Shown: positions 54,964-64,000 of the stretch, one piece after another
How positions within the stretch are numbered: position 1 is the stretch's first letter
Layout of the letters: each line of letters starts with the position of its first letter
Assembly (NCBI GenBank): GCA_900208305.1
Contig: OAPG01000008.1
Span: 496,001-560,000, forward strand
Origin: Melanopsichium pennsylvanicum
Lineage: Eukaryota > Basidiomycota > Ustilaginomycetes > Ustilaginales
DNA length: 64,000 nt
Direction: 5' to 3'
Notes under the pieces: generated by a model
What the model was told of the DNA's origin: nothing
Databases searched by the model: none
The model's input: only the letters and a program-made list of their open reading frames with translations
Program-made: the position numbers and the translations under genes

Positions 54964-57177
54964 TCAAGACCTCTTAGGAATAGGTTTGAGACTTGGATGA
55001 ACAATAAGTTCATGCAAACCTGCACTTGCTGGACAGAAAGGATAAACATGTTCGTTTTTGGTAATCCTTGCCTCAAAAAGGATAGGTTTGTTATTATCAT
55101 ACTCGATAAACTCCTTCATCTTTGCTGGCAAATCCTTAATACTATCGCACCTGATTGCCTTTACACCCATACTTTCCGCCAACTTGACAAAGTCTGGATT
55201 ATGCATTTCAGTATGCGAATACCTCTTTTCATAGAAAAGATCTTGCCACTGAACCACCATTCCTTGAAATTCATTATTAAGAACCAAAACCTTAACTCCA
55301 ATATTATACTGTGCTGCAGTTGCAAGCTCCATAGCAGTCATAGAGAAAGATGCATCTCCATCGATATCAACCACAATCTTCTCCGGTGCAGCAACCTTGG
55401 CACCAATGCAAGAAGGCAAACCAAAACCCATGGTACCCAAACCACCCGACGAAACCCAAGTTCGAGGATGACGCCATCGATAATGCTGTGCAGCCCACAT
55501 CTGATGTTGTCCCACCCCGGTCGAAATAATCACATTGTCCTTCTGATCCGCAACCTGTGCATCCAAAGCTTCAATCACCTCTTGCGGCTTCATCAACTCT
55601 CCCTCTTTACTAGGTTCGAAAGTGAAAGGGTAGGCATCTTTCCATGTCTTGATGAGATCATGCCACTCAGTACGAGATTGTCCCTTGCCTTGGATGTAGG
55701 GCATAAGTTTACCCAAGTTGGCAACAACATCGCCTTCGATGGCACAAGTGGCTTGAACCACCTTGTTGATGTTTTTGGGCATCACTTCAAAGTGAATGAT
55801 ACCACCTCGATTCTCGAGAGCCGCAGCACGAGCATGGGGGGCAAACTTGTCAACGCGTCCTGTAACTCGATCATCGAATCGTGCACCGAGCGCGATGATC
55901 AAATCCGCATCCTGCATCGCAAGGTTGGCATAAGCCGAGCCATGCATACCCAGCATGTGAAGCGAAAGTGGATCGAGCTCATCAAATGCGCCCAGACCCT
56001 GAAGCGTGGTGGTGACGGGGATGTTGTGTTCTTTTGCGAGCTTGGCAAGCAGCCTAGGTCCATCGGGAGAGGAAAGGATACCTTGACCGGCATAGATGAT
56101 GGGACGCTTAGCAATGGTGATAAGCCGAGCAGCTTCTTGAAGTTCGGAAGTGAGGACGTCTTGTTCGGAAGAACGCATATTGGCCGAGTGTTGGAAACTG
56201 GCACCTCTGCGGTTTCGGGCGACCTGACGACTGGGCAAGTTGGTGATCATGTTGGGTTGAGTCTGACTGTAAGGAATAGCTTGTCTCAAGATACCCGCAG
56301 TAACGTCCTTGGGCAAATCGACGAGGACAGGACCTGGCCTGCCCGAGGTTGCGATCTTGAAAGCCTCATTGATCCTCCTAGGCAATTCGGCAATGTCCTT
56401 GACCATAACATTCCACTTTGTACAACTCCTCGAGATACCAACCACGTCAGCCTCCTGGAAAGCATCCGAGCCAATGGCGCTAGTGGCTACCTGACCACAA
56501 AACACGACAAGAGGAGTGCCATCCGACATGGCGTCCTGCATGGGAGTGATGACATTGGTAGCACCTGGACCCGAAGTGACGAGAATCACACCGGGCTTAC
56601 CAGTGACACGAGCATAACCTTCTGCCATGTGACCTGCACCATCCTCCCTTCTTGGCAAAACGAAATCGAAATGCTTCGAGTTGTAGATGGCATCGAATAC
56701 GGGCAGAATGGCACCACCTGGATAACCGAATACGTGCTTGACATCGTGCCTGAGCATCATCTCGTGAAAGATTGCACCACCAGACATGCCAACAAAGCTC
56801 TCGTCGAGAGTATTTGCATCGTACCTAGAAGTAAGGGGTGCGATGGTGCGAGGGGACTGCTGGAAAGCAGGGGATGGCTCTGGACGGACGCTGGTGGCAG
56901 TTTGGGCTGCGGCTGCGGCTGCGGCCTGCTTGGAAGGAGAGTTTGTGGAAATGTGTCTCGAGAGAGCCGCATTTGTGCGAGAAGACCTAGGAAGGTTGTT
57001 GATAGCGGTGGAAAAGGCTCTTGTGGCGGAAGCGACGGTTGGTGTGGTGGAAGCAAACGAGGTGGAAGAGGTGGCGCCAGCAACGATACTGGAAGTGGAA
57101 GCGGCGGAGAATTTGGAAGCGGCAGCAGAGAAAGCGTGCCTTTGGTGGCGTGCGAATTGCACGGCCAAACTCGTCAT
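54964..57177 (-). CDS. ILV2: Acetolactate synthase catalytic subunit, mitochondrial
   Basis: The 737-residue enzyme uses thiamine diphosphate to make acetolactate or acetohydroxybutyrate, the first common step of branched-chain amino-acid synthesis. Residues 1-110 are Ala/Ser/Arg-rich, a mitochondrial presequence plus linker. The catalytic N-domain (GYPGGAILPVFDAI, GAGHMAEGYARVTG, SGPGATNVITPM), the central FAD-type domain (LGARFDDRVTG) and the C-terminal ThDP motif (DGDASFSMTAM to NNEFQGM) are all present. Residue 231 is Ala in GQVATSAIGSDAFQEAD, where fungal enzymes normally have Pro (yeast Pro192). The residue pair around the catalytic Glu also differs (RED for the usual HEQ). Confidence 0.96.
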   Translation of the reverse strand: MTSLAVQFARHQRHAFSAAASKFSAASTSSIVAGATSSTSFASTTPTVASATRAFSTAINNLPRSSRTNAALSRHISTNSPSKQAAAAAAAQTATSVRPEPSPAFQQSPRTIAPLTSRYDANTLDESFVGMSGGAIFHEMMLRHDVKHVFGYPGGAILPVFDAIYNSKHFDFVLPRREDGAGHMAEGYARVTGKPGVILVTSGPGATNVITPMQDAMSDGTPLVVFCGQVATSAIGSDAFQEADVVGISRSCTKWNVMVKDIAELPRRINEAFKIATSGRPGPVLVDLPKDVTAGILRQAIPYSQTQPNMITNLPSRQVARNRRGASFQHSANMRSSEQDVLTSELQEAARLITIAKRPIIYAGQGILSSPDGPRLLAKLAKEHNIPVTTTLQGLGAFDELDPLSLHMLGMHGSAYANLAMQDADLIIALGARFDDRVTGRVDKFAPHARAAALENRGGIIHFEVMPKNINKVVQATCAIEGDVVANLGKLMPYIQGKGQSRTEWHDLIKTWKDAYPFTFEPSKEGELMKPQEVIEALDAQVADQKDNVIISTGVGQHQMWAAQHYRWRHPRTWVSSGGLGTMGFGLPSCIGAKVAAPEKIVVDIDGDASFSMTAMELATAAQYNIGVKVLVLNNEFQGMVVQWQDLFYEKRYSHTEMHNPDFVKLAESMGVKAIRCDSIKDLPAKMKEFIEYDNNKPILFEARITKNEHVYPFCPASAGLHELIVHPSLKPIPKRS

Positions 57178-58619
57178 GGTTGACTAAAGTATCGAGAGAG
57201 GAAGATGCGTGCTGGTAGGGCAATCGCTTTTAGGAGGATTTGTAGGGCCTACTTTTGTTTGGTGGCAACAAAAGAGCTGGGTTGTAATTTGTGCTCTTAA
57301 GCAAGAGATTTTGTTCTTTGAAATTTTAAACAGAGGAGCAAAGTAAATTAGGATTGGCGGAGGATATCCGATGAAAGCTTGGTGATGATGTTGAGGAAGG
57401 AGAAGAGGGAGAGAAAGAAAAAGAGGTGGAAAGCGATTCAACGAGGGAAATCAAGGGAAATCAAGGGGATTCAAGCGGATTCAAGGCGATTCAAGGGGAT
57501 TCAAGGGGATTCAAGGGGAATCAAGAAGGGTGTGCGGGGTCGAGGCCGACTCTGTGTGACTCGCCTAGATTCCACACAGCAGAGGTGGCTGAGAATGAGA
57601 GTGAAAATGAGAATATTTGAATCTCAAGAAGAGCTGAATGAAATCAGTGACTCGGCCATAAAATCCAAGAAAAACAGCTTTTGCTTTTGCTTGAGCTGTG
57701 TGGACTGACTAGAATGCAGAAATCAATTTACTTTGCCACCACTCAACAGTCAGTCAGTCACCTTGAATTTTGCTGGCTTTCTAATATTATTTGTATTAAT
57801 TCAACCAAACTCATGTCGATTTTCAAGTTACTCTACCGTACCATACCAGCTCGTGACTCGAACACAAACCACACTGTATCCCGCTCTTGGAAGAACATCA
57901 ACGTATGCCGACTACTACTCGTTTTGGCGCTACTATGTTCGCACAGCTATTGGATCGTGCAGTGCCATTGATTGTTTCAAGCGATGTCCAAATCACTCCT
58001 GATTGCTCAAGCTCGACCATTCATTGATTGAATCACAGTCTAGACTGCACTGGTCAAGGTGTCCAGCTCTGATTGGATGCACTGTAGGTGTGCTTTCTTT
58101 CAACTATCGAATAATACACAAGGTTGCTTGTCATTGATCTTGACTCAAACTTGTGTGTGTGTGTGCAGAAAGGCATGTGCTTGATCCAACTTACTCTGTA
58201 TTACACGCACCTCATTGGTCTAAAAACTGCCAAGCCCAAGCGAGACGCGAGCAACACCGCTCAAATTACAGTAAATTTCTAATAGGTCAATTCCACCGCC
58301 CAAACATGTCCACTTTGTATAGTGCAGTTAAAAAGTATACCGGCCGACATCCTATCCTGTCCCCTGTCGTGGTGGACCTGTCCGCTTCGCTTTCAAAGGG
58401 TAAAGGGTCCGATTCAACTATACTCAATCCTCGGAAGTCGGGCCAACACCATTCACACATTCTATGATTCTCTGATTTGGCTTGTACCTCGAGCATACTC
58501 ACGCAATACCAACTTTGCCTTCTTGTAATCTATCTCTTGAATCTATCTCTTGTTACTGCTCCAGCTCTATTCTCGATAAACTGAGCCCCCCTAATCAGGT
58601 CTGCCAAGCTTTGCTCAAC
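57178..58619. other. Divergent promoter region between ILV2 and COG8, with a minisatellite
   Basis: About 1.4 kb without a supported gene. Near 57,440-57,530 a 10-bp unit (TCAAGGGGAT and variants) is repeated about eight times. A (GT)n run lies at about 58,152-58,164. Confidence 0.7.
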
Positions 58620-61600
58620 ATGGCAACCTCGACAGTCACAGAACCAACACCGCCACGTTCACTAACCGCCCTCATTCATAACGACGCTCTCACCTCATCC
58701 TCCACCCTCTCTCTCGATTCCCTCCTCACAAAGCAAGTATCCACCTACATTCATTCGCTTTCCAACTTCTCACTTGCCGATCTTCGTCTCCAACCACAAC
58801 AACTTCAGTCCAAATCTGACGACCTCCATCACCAACTCTCCCAACTCTGCGTCTCCCAGACAGATGCCTTCATTCGCATTCACCACGCTGAACAACAATT
58901 CTCTCCTTCACTCACCACCCTTGCTACTCATCTAGACCATCTACTCAACAATCTTCTTCCAAATCTTCAAACAGCCGCCCAAAATTTCGTATCTGCAAGC
59001 CAACCAGTATTGGCTGAGCGCCACAAACTTCACAATGTCGCAGATCAATACGAAAGAGGCCATCTTTCCGATTTGCTCGACATTCCGCCCCTGGTGCACA
59101 CCTGCGTCAAAGCTGGTCATTATGCCGAAGCAATTCAATTGACCCAACATCTCATCAGCTTGCTCCAACCTTCCGATCACACCATTTCCACCTCTCCAAA
59201 CACAACTAATCATGGACAGCGCAACACGTTCCTCTCGCTGCTTCTCGAATCATTATCCCATCTCGCAACAATCAAGGCAGACCTCATCTCCAGCTTCCAC
59301 AAACCTGGCTTGAAACTTCCCTCTGCCCGCAAGTCAGTCATCGTACTGCGCAAGCTCAACTCGCTTCAAGACCAGCTTGGCTCCATCCCGGACTGGACTC
59401 AAATCCTCGCTGCTCCACATGTGCAACCCTTGGTCCCCCAACTAGCTCTGACCCAAACCCACATATGCTTGGCTTTCCTCAAGGCAAGGATCAAATCCTT
59501 CTCCACCGCACTCGATGCTATCGGCGCACCTTCGACCTTCTCAAGCCAAGCATATCTAACGAGATACATTGATCTGTGGAGACAAGAGACGAATGACACT
59601 CTGGGGATGGCGTTTTCATTGTTCATCGATGACGCTCCTCCTGCAGACCAACCTCAGACCAGTACCAACCAGCGCAACGAGATGGTCAACCCAGCGTACC
59701 TTATTTCATCCTTCGCGATTTCTGGCTTGGAAAAACTTCGCACCACCATAGAATTCCATCTAAACACCGCTGCTCAACGCACAATCTCATCTCCCCACAC
59801 CTTGGAGATTCTGGCCGAGACATATGCCAACGTCCACACCCAACTTAGCTACGCTTCTGCCGCAATGACCAGATTTGGATTTGAATTTGGATCCTTACTC
59901 TTCTCACCAACCCCAAGCTCAACTCCTCCTTTCGATACGAGACTATTGAGCACTATCGAGAATACTTACCTCACCGCCTTGACTAGATCCCTCGATGCGA
60001 CCTTTTCACACTTCCAATCGGAGCTCGAAACACACGTGTTCAAGTCTCAACCTGTTTCTTTACCTTCGCGATGGTTGATCTCGACGCAATTGTCCGCGTC
60101 ATCGTTCAAACGTCTCTACACAATTTCTTCCGACATGGACGGGGCGATGTATGACGACTTCACGAGCCCTAACATCGAACTCGTTGATTATCCACCGTTG
60201 ACGAAACTCGTCAATCGTCTTGTGGGATGGTTGAACGTTTTGCAAGTGTTTGCACCCATCTCGATTTCTCATTTCCTACTGAGCGCTTTGGATGATCATT
60301 TCGCCCGACTTAGTGAACGCCTACTTTTTGAAATTCCGCAACACATCTCAAAGTTGGACCAGGCTACCACTCCTCGCGCTTACAAACCGCTGTTAGAGGA
60401 TGAGGATGAGGAGGACGAGTTAAGACTAATGGTTGAACACTTGGAAGAGAGAGATGAAATGGTGTTACGGTCGGAGGTTGTCAGGGAGAGGGAGGAGGTG
60501 ATGTTGGGTAAAGTGCTTCGAATTTGGAATTCAAGTGTTGTCCATTGGATCATGCATATTGTCAAAGAAGAAGTTTTTGATGTACGACCAAACACAGAGG
60601 TTCTGAAAGTTGAAGATATGTTGAAAAAGATTCAAGAATGGATCGAATTCACAGAGGAAAAGGTTGGGGAGGCGAACAAGCAAAGACGACTAGATGCAAT
60701 CGAAAGAAAGAGGGTGATTCAAGAGAAAAAAGCAGCGGAAGAAGAACAAGAAAGGGTGAAGTTGGTGAAACAAGAGCAAGAACAGGCTCGATTGAAAGCA
60801 AAACAGCAACAGGAGGAGGAGCAAGTGAGGATCAGGGCAGAAATCCAGGCTCGTCTCCAAGCAGAGATCCAGGCCAAAGCGGAAGCGGAAGCAGAAGCAA
60901 AGGCGAAAGCGGAAGCAGAAGCAAAGGCGAAAGCGGAAGCAGAAGCAAAGGCGAAAGCGGAAGCAGAAGCAAAGGCGAAAGCGGAAGCAGAAGCAAAGGC
61001 GAAAGCGGAAGCAGAAGCAAAGGCGAAAGCGGAAGCAGAAGCAAAGGCGAAAGCGGAAGCGGAAGCAGAAGCAAAGGCCAAGGCAGCGGAAGAAGAAGAG
61101 GTGCGAATTAAAGCAGCAGAGGAGGCTGCTAGACTTGAAGCGGAAGCTGTGGCGAAAGCAAACGAGCAGATCAAACTTAAGGCTGAGGCGAAAGCCGTCA
61201 AGGAGCGGAAGGAGGCGGAAGAAAAAGCAGCTGTCCAGGACAATGAAGCACAAACACAAGCTCAAGCAGCAGCAAAAAGCCAAGGTGAGAAAAAGAAAGG
61301 TGATGATAAGACCGGAGCAGCAGCACAAGCCGACATTCAAATCGACTTCGCGGGTCAAAAGAGTATTGTTACACAGCACATAGAAGAAGCACCCGCAAAC
61401 AAGGAGCAAGTTTCGACAGAAGAACCGGCGAAAACATTACAGAAAACAGCAGCCTCTGGGACGTCGAAGAAATTTAGTTTAGCGGAAAAGCTTCGTCTAC
61501 GCAAGGAGGAGCGCGATAGGGCTCTTGCCGCTGCTGCTGCCGCCGCCAACGCCGATGCAGCTTCTGAGGAGAAGAGTCAAGCATCAAGCACTCAAGGAGG

Positions 61601-61982
61601 TAGTGCGACTGGCACGCGTCCAGGAGGCGAAGACCGTGAAAAGGAAACAATAGCGGAGGATCAAGCTCAAGTCGACGCTACAGATCAACATGGGCAAAGC
61701 ATGACAGAAGTTGACCAAGGAGTAAAGAGAACACAAGAGAGCAAACAGGACGTGGACTCGAAACCTAAAGGTGAAATTGTTCAAGAGTGCGAGCAAGTGG
61801 CAGACCAAGGCGAGACTGATGGCCAAGATGAACTTGAGGCTGGTGAAGAGGACGAAGAAAGTGGAGCTGACACGCCCACAACACCTGCGACACCTACAAT
61901 GTCCAACTTCGACTCTGGCGTCGGAGGTAGCAGTGCAGCCAGAAGCAACAAAAAAAAGAAGAACAACAAGAAAAAAAAGTAG
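58620..61982 (+). CDS. COG8: Conserved oligomeric Golgi complex subunit 8 with a long repetitive C-terminal tail
   Basis: 1120 residues from the ATG at 58620 (MATSTVTEPTPP). Residues about 35-450 match the Dor1/COG8 family: LTKQVSTYIHSLSNFSL, then the DLLDIPPLVHTCVKAGHYAEA block that is diagnostic for COG8. COG8 is in lobe B of the Golgi COG tether, the same lobe as COG5. After about residue 690 comes a long Lys/Glu/Ala-rich charged tail. It includes about eight copies of the octapeptide KAKAEAEA (24-bp DNA unit, about 60,873-61,083) and ends in a Lys/Asn run. COG8 is usually near 600 residues, so the tail roughly doubles it. No intron separates tail from domain. Confidence 0.88.
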   Translation: MATSTVTEPTPPRSLTALIHNDALTSSSTLSLDSLLTKQVSTYIHSLSNFSLADLRLQPQQLQSKSDDLHHQLSQLCVSQTDAFIRIHHAEQQFSPSLTTLATHLDHLLNNLLPNLQTAAQNFVSASQPVLAERHKLHNVADQYERGHLSDLLDIPPLVHTCVKAGHYAEAIQLTQHLISLLQPSDHTISTSPNTTNHGQRNTFLSLLLESLSHLATIKADLISSFHKPGLKLPSARKSVIVLRKLNSLQDQLGSIPDWTQILAAPHVQPLVPQLALTQTHICLAFLKARIKSFSTALDAIGAPSTFSSQAYLTRYIDLWRQETNDTLGMAFSLFIDDAPPADQPQTSTNQRNEMVNPAYLISSFAISGLEKLRTTIEFHLNTAAQRTISSPHTLEILAETYANVHTQLSYASAAMTRFGFEFGSLLFSPTPSSTPPFDTRLLSTIENTYLTALTRSLDATFSHFQSELETHVFKSQPVSLPSRWLISTQLSASSFKRLYTISSDMDGAMYDDFTSPNIELVDYPPLTKLVNRLVGWLNVLQVFAPISISHFLLSALDDHFARLSERLLFEIPQHISKLDQATTPRAYKPLLEDEDEEDELRLMVEHLEERDEMVLRSEVVREREEVMLGKVLRIWNSSVVHWIMHIVKEEVFDVRPNTEVLKVEDMLKKIQEWIEFTEEKVGEANKQRRLDAIERKRVIQEKKAAEEEQERVKLVKQEQEQARLKAKQQQEEEQVRIRAEIQARLQAEIQAKAEAEAEAKAKAEAEAKAKAEAEAKAKAEAEAKAKAEAEAKAKAEAEAKAKAEAEAKAKAEAEAEAKAKAAEEEEVRIKAAEEAARLEAEAVAKANEQIKLKAEAKAVKERKEAEEKAAVQDNEAQTQAQAAAKSQGEKKKGDDKTGAAAQADIQIDFAGQKSIVTQHIEEAPANKEQVSTEEPAKTLQKTAASGTSKKFSLAEKLRLRKEERDRALAAAAAAANADAASEEKSQASSTQGGSATGTRPGGEDREKETIAEDQAQVDATDQHGQSMTEVDQGVKRTQESKQDVDSKPKGEIVQECEQVADQGETDGQDELEAGEEDEESGADTPTTPATPTMSNFDSGVGGSSAARSNKKKKNNKKKK
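60873..61083 (+). repeat. 24-bp tandem repeat in COG8 coding for KAKAEAEA
   Basis: Nearly identical 24-bp units, all in frame, are repeated about eight times. Several other frames through it are also open because the unit length is a multiple of three. Confidence 0.93.
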
Positions 61983-62425
61983 CGCCCGCATCTCTCAAAC
62001 CGTCTCAAAAAAAATCACATCTCATGCCATTCGTCGTTTGGTACAATCAACTACCGTTCCATGATTGTTCTACCTGATTTCAATTCGTCAACACAGTCTG
62101 AGAACATATCGCACACCTATACACGCACAACCAAGAGTCATCAAGAGTGATGAGTCTGAAGAAAAGGAAAAGGAAAAGGAGACAAGAGGAGAGGATGAGA
62201 AAAATGGTCGTAATAATTCGGTAACGAAAATGAAAAGGGTGTATGTGTGTTGTGATGGACGGGACCTTTTGGTGATGCTGATTCCATTCAAACCACGCGC
62301 AGTTAAGGCGTATCTGTTGTGCAAACATCTGGTCTAATCCTTTTATTTTGATCAAATAACAAGCGTGCCCAATGCATTCTGTCTTGGAAACAGACCTCTC
62401 CCCTCCCCGCTTAATGAGAGCAAGC
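61983..62425. other. Shared 3' region of COG8 and RPS20
   Basis: Convergent 3' ends with purine-rich stretches near 62,160-62,200. No gene is supported. Confidence 0.6.
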
Positions 62426-62948
62426 TTAGTTGGAGGAGAGGATGGTGACCTCGACCTCAACACCGGGTTCGAGGCTGATCGAAGTGATCTGCTTTACGAT
62501 CTCGGAAGGCGAGTGGAGGTCGATGAGACGCTTGTGAATTCGCATCTCAAAGTGATCCCAGGTCTTAGAACCCTCACCACAGGGAGACTTTCGGGTGGTG
62601 TGAGAAAGAACCTTGGTAGGCAAGCGAACGGGACCCTTGACTCGGAGTTGCTTGTCCTTGGATCGGTTGACAAGGTCAGAGCAAACTACAAAGCACAACA
62701 ACAAAAACAACCACAAAGGGAAAAAAATAAAGGAAAAAAAGTGTGGCAGGCTGTTGTCAGAATATTGCTTCGGGGAAGAAGAGATGCGAAGAAGAAAGTT
62801 GAACGGATTGTTAGGAATGCTAAGGTGGAAATGGCTTACCTTTCTCGAGGTTCTTGACGTTGCGCGAAGTGAGGGTGATGCGGATCTTGTGGATCTTGGC
62901 AGCAGGAGCCGAAGCGTCCACATCCTTGTCCTTGGCGACGTAGCTCAT
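62426..62948 (-). CDS. RPS20: 40S ribosomal protein S20 (uS10)
   Basis: I read complement join(62426..62685, 62840..62948), which encodes 122 residues. The 154-bp intron has a GTAAGC donor and a TTGTAG acceptor and is phase 1. The protein is highly conserved: [17 protein letters not shown] before the intron, then [10 protein letters not shown], the [20 protein letters not shown] block and [16 protein letters not shown]. It sits in the head of the small ribosomal subunit. It is divergent from SWP1 with about 560 bp between starts. Confidence 0.96.
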
Positions 62949-63509
62949 CTTGATTTAGTGTGAAGGTGGGGGGGAAAGGTTGGCGGTGAAGGATGAAAAC
63001 CAGCGGTGACCAAGGTATACTATGAAGAGTATGGAGGAGAAGACGTATGGTAGGTTAAGGCTGTTCGATTCGAGTAGCGTTGGTTGTAACATCAAAATTC
63101 GAATTGGCAAACGAGCTTGGCTCACAATTTTTCGGAACCGTCTCAGACGCGATTTCCAAGCCAATCAGAGGTCGAAGTTGCCGCAGCAAATTCAATCTGT
63201 GATACAAAAAGAATCGGGAATCGTAAAAAGCAAGATCTGACCTCAAACGGTTAAAGTTTGCTCGCACGAAAAGGGTAGCGATGTCATGAGAAAAGAAGAT
63301 CTGACGGCCAATCTTGCAGTATGGCAGTTTGAGTAGTTTGACAACCTCTGTTTAGTGTGCACGCGCCATCTGCCGGGTTGCGATTCCAATCCACTCTTGT
63401 GTATGAACTTGACATTGTTGCTTCACGTTTCCCATCCAACATTCCTTCACCACGCTACCTGGTCGCATCCTCTCTTGGCACTACGACAAAACAAAACTAT
63501 TATCGCAAG
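62949..63509. other. Divergent promoter region between RPS20 and SWP1
   Basis: No gene is supported. A leader intron for RPS20 is possible, as ribosomal genes often have one, but cannot be shown. Confidence 0.55.
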
Positions 63510-64000
63510 ATGCGCCCAATAACTTTTCTTTTACCGACGCTGCTCCTCTCATTGCTACTTGTCGTCCACACAGATGCGGCATTAGCCGAACCCAAATTGA
63601 GCTATGTACTCAAGCAAGCCAAACTCGCTCTCTCTACCGTCGACGGATCCTCTCGACTTTCAAAAGAGTTCAGTACACACGCTGACTATTCGGACAACAC
63701 ACCGCCTTTCGATCTTAGCAGCCCGACTCAGTTAGAAAACGACGATGTGATCCGACTCACTTTTAGCCTCGGTGTACAAGGAGCCGTGGAGAAGAAGGAT
63801 GGGCCTGCGCTGGGTAAAGAACACGTACCCCATCAAGCATTTGTTGTTCTCGCAGCCGAGGACACTGAGGAGAACAATAGTGCGCACGCTTGGCCTTTGG
63901 TCGTTAAGCCAGCTACTGGCAAGGCCAGTTGGAACTTGGTAAGTGCTGCCCACCCCTCCATCCAGTTTGATCCGCTTTCGAATCCCCATTATTATGGTGA
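63510..64000 (+). CDS. SWP1: Oligosaccharyltransferase subunit SWP1 (ribophorin II), first exon, cut by the window edge
   Basis: The ATG is at 63510 and coding runs to 63938 (143 codons), followed by a GTAAGT donor, so the rest lies beyond the window. It has a signal peptide (MRPITFLLPTLLLSLLLVV), then a lumenal region. The blocks DDVIRLTFSLGV and PHQAFVVLAAED match the ribophorin II/Swp1 domain. The protein would be part of the ER membrane complex that transfers N-glycans to nascent proteins. The call rests on a short N-terminal part. Confidence 0.75.
   Translation, partial: MRPITFLLPTLLLSLLLVVHTDAALAEPKLSYVLKQAKLALSTVDGSSRLSKEFSTHADYSDNTPPFDLSSPTQLENDDVIRLTFSLGVQGAVEKKDGPALGKEHVPHQAFVVLAAEDTEENNSAHAWPLVVKPATGKASWNLVSAAHPSIQFDPLSNPHYYG

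Noticed and set aside
54997..57183. A 728-codon open frame on the plus strand, antisense to ILV2
   Set aside because: It lies entirely over the conserved ILV2 coding sequence and encodes no recognisable domain. Codon bias of the sense gene explains the open antisense frame.
60690..61409. Long frames on the minus strand and in another plus frame across the COG8 tail
   Set aside because: The 24-bp repeat is a multiple of three, so several frames are open by construction. The products are simple repeats.

Overview
The window looks like a chromosome piece from a basidiomycete smut fungus (Ustilaginales, Ustilago/Sporisorium-like). The host genes are long, mostly intronless and moderately GC-rich, they sit on both strands, and short GT-AG introns occur in a few of them (RPS20, a GMC oxidoreductase, SWP1). 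The species call is inference from gene style and protein character.

Positions 1-27,320 are a nested retrotransposon block. An old Gypsy/chromovirus copy (called A0; LTR 994-1425, partner LTR 26886-27315, both flanked by the 5-bp duplication TTATG) was hit twice. A second chromovirus family (B, 2074-10151, duplication CGCCG) inserted into it, and so did a copy of its own family (A1, 10487-18122, duplication GCGGG). The right half is a near mirror image of A1 plus flank: arms 10487-18783 and 19018-27315 form an inverted repeat of about 8.3 kb around a 234-bp spacer. The mirrored copy is called A2 (19679-27315). A1 has an intact gag but one nonsense codon in pol; A2 has an intact pol but a one-base homopolymer shift in gag.

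Family A has three notable features. Gag and Pol are joined by a textbook -1 frameshift site (GGGAAAC, 5-nt spacer, perfect 12-bp stem). The primer-binding site matches the element's own LTR rather than an obvious tRNA, which suggests Tf1-type self-priming; family B shows the same arrangement. Between pol and the 3' LTR lies an antisense gene with four exons, three consensus phase-1 introns and its own TATA-like box. It encodes a protein of about 390 residues with a cysteine array spaced like a Zn2Cys6 cluster. This gene is intact in A1 and A2 and is the best candidate here for something undescribed.

Positions 27,321-64,000 are ordinary euchromatic host DNA with 13 genes: COG5, DCD1 (dCMP deaminase), a secreted GMC oxidoreductase, a TPS2-type trehalose-phosphatase, an ING/PHD protein, SMC1 cohesin, a RUD3-like GRAB golgin, KRR1, one unrecognised gene, ILV2 (acetolactate synthase), COG8 with a very long repetitive tail, RPS20, and the first exon of SWP1 at the right edge. 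Several serve the early secretory pathway and Golgi tethering (COG5, COG8, RUD3-like, SWP1). About 4 kb between the GMC gene and TPS2 holds no gene that I can support.
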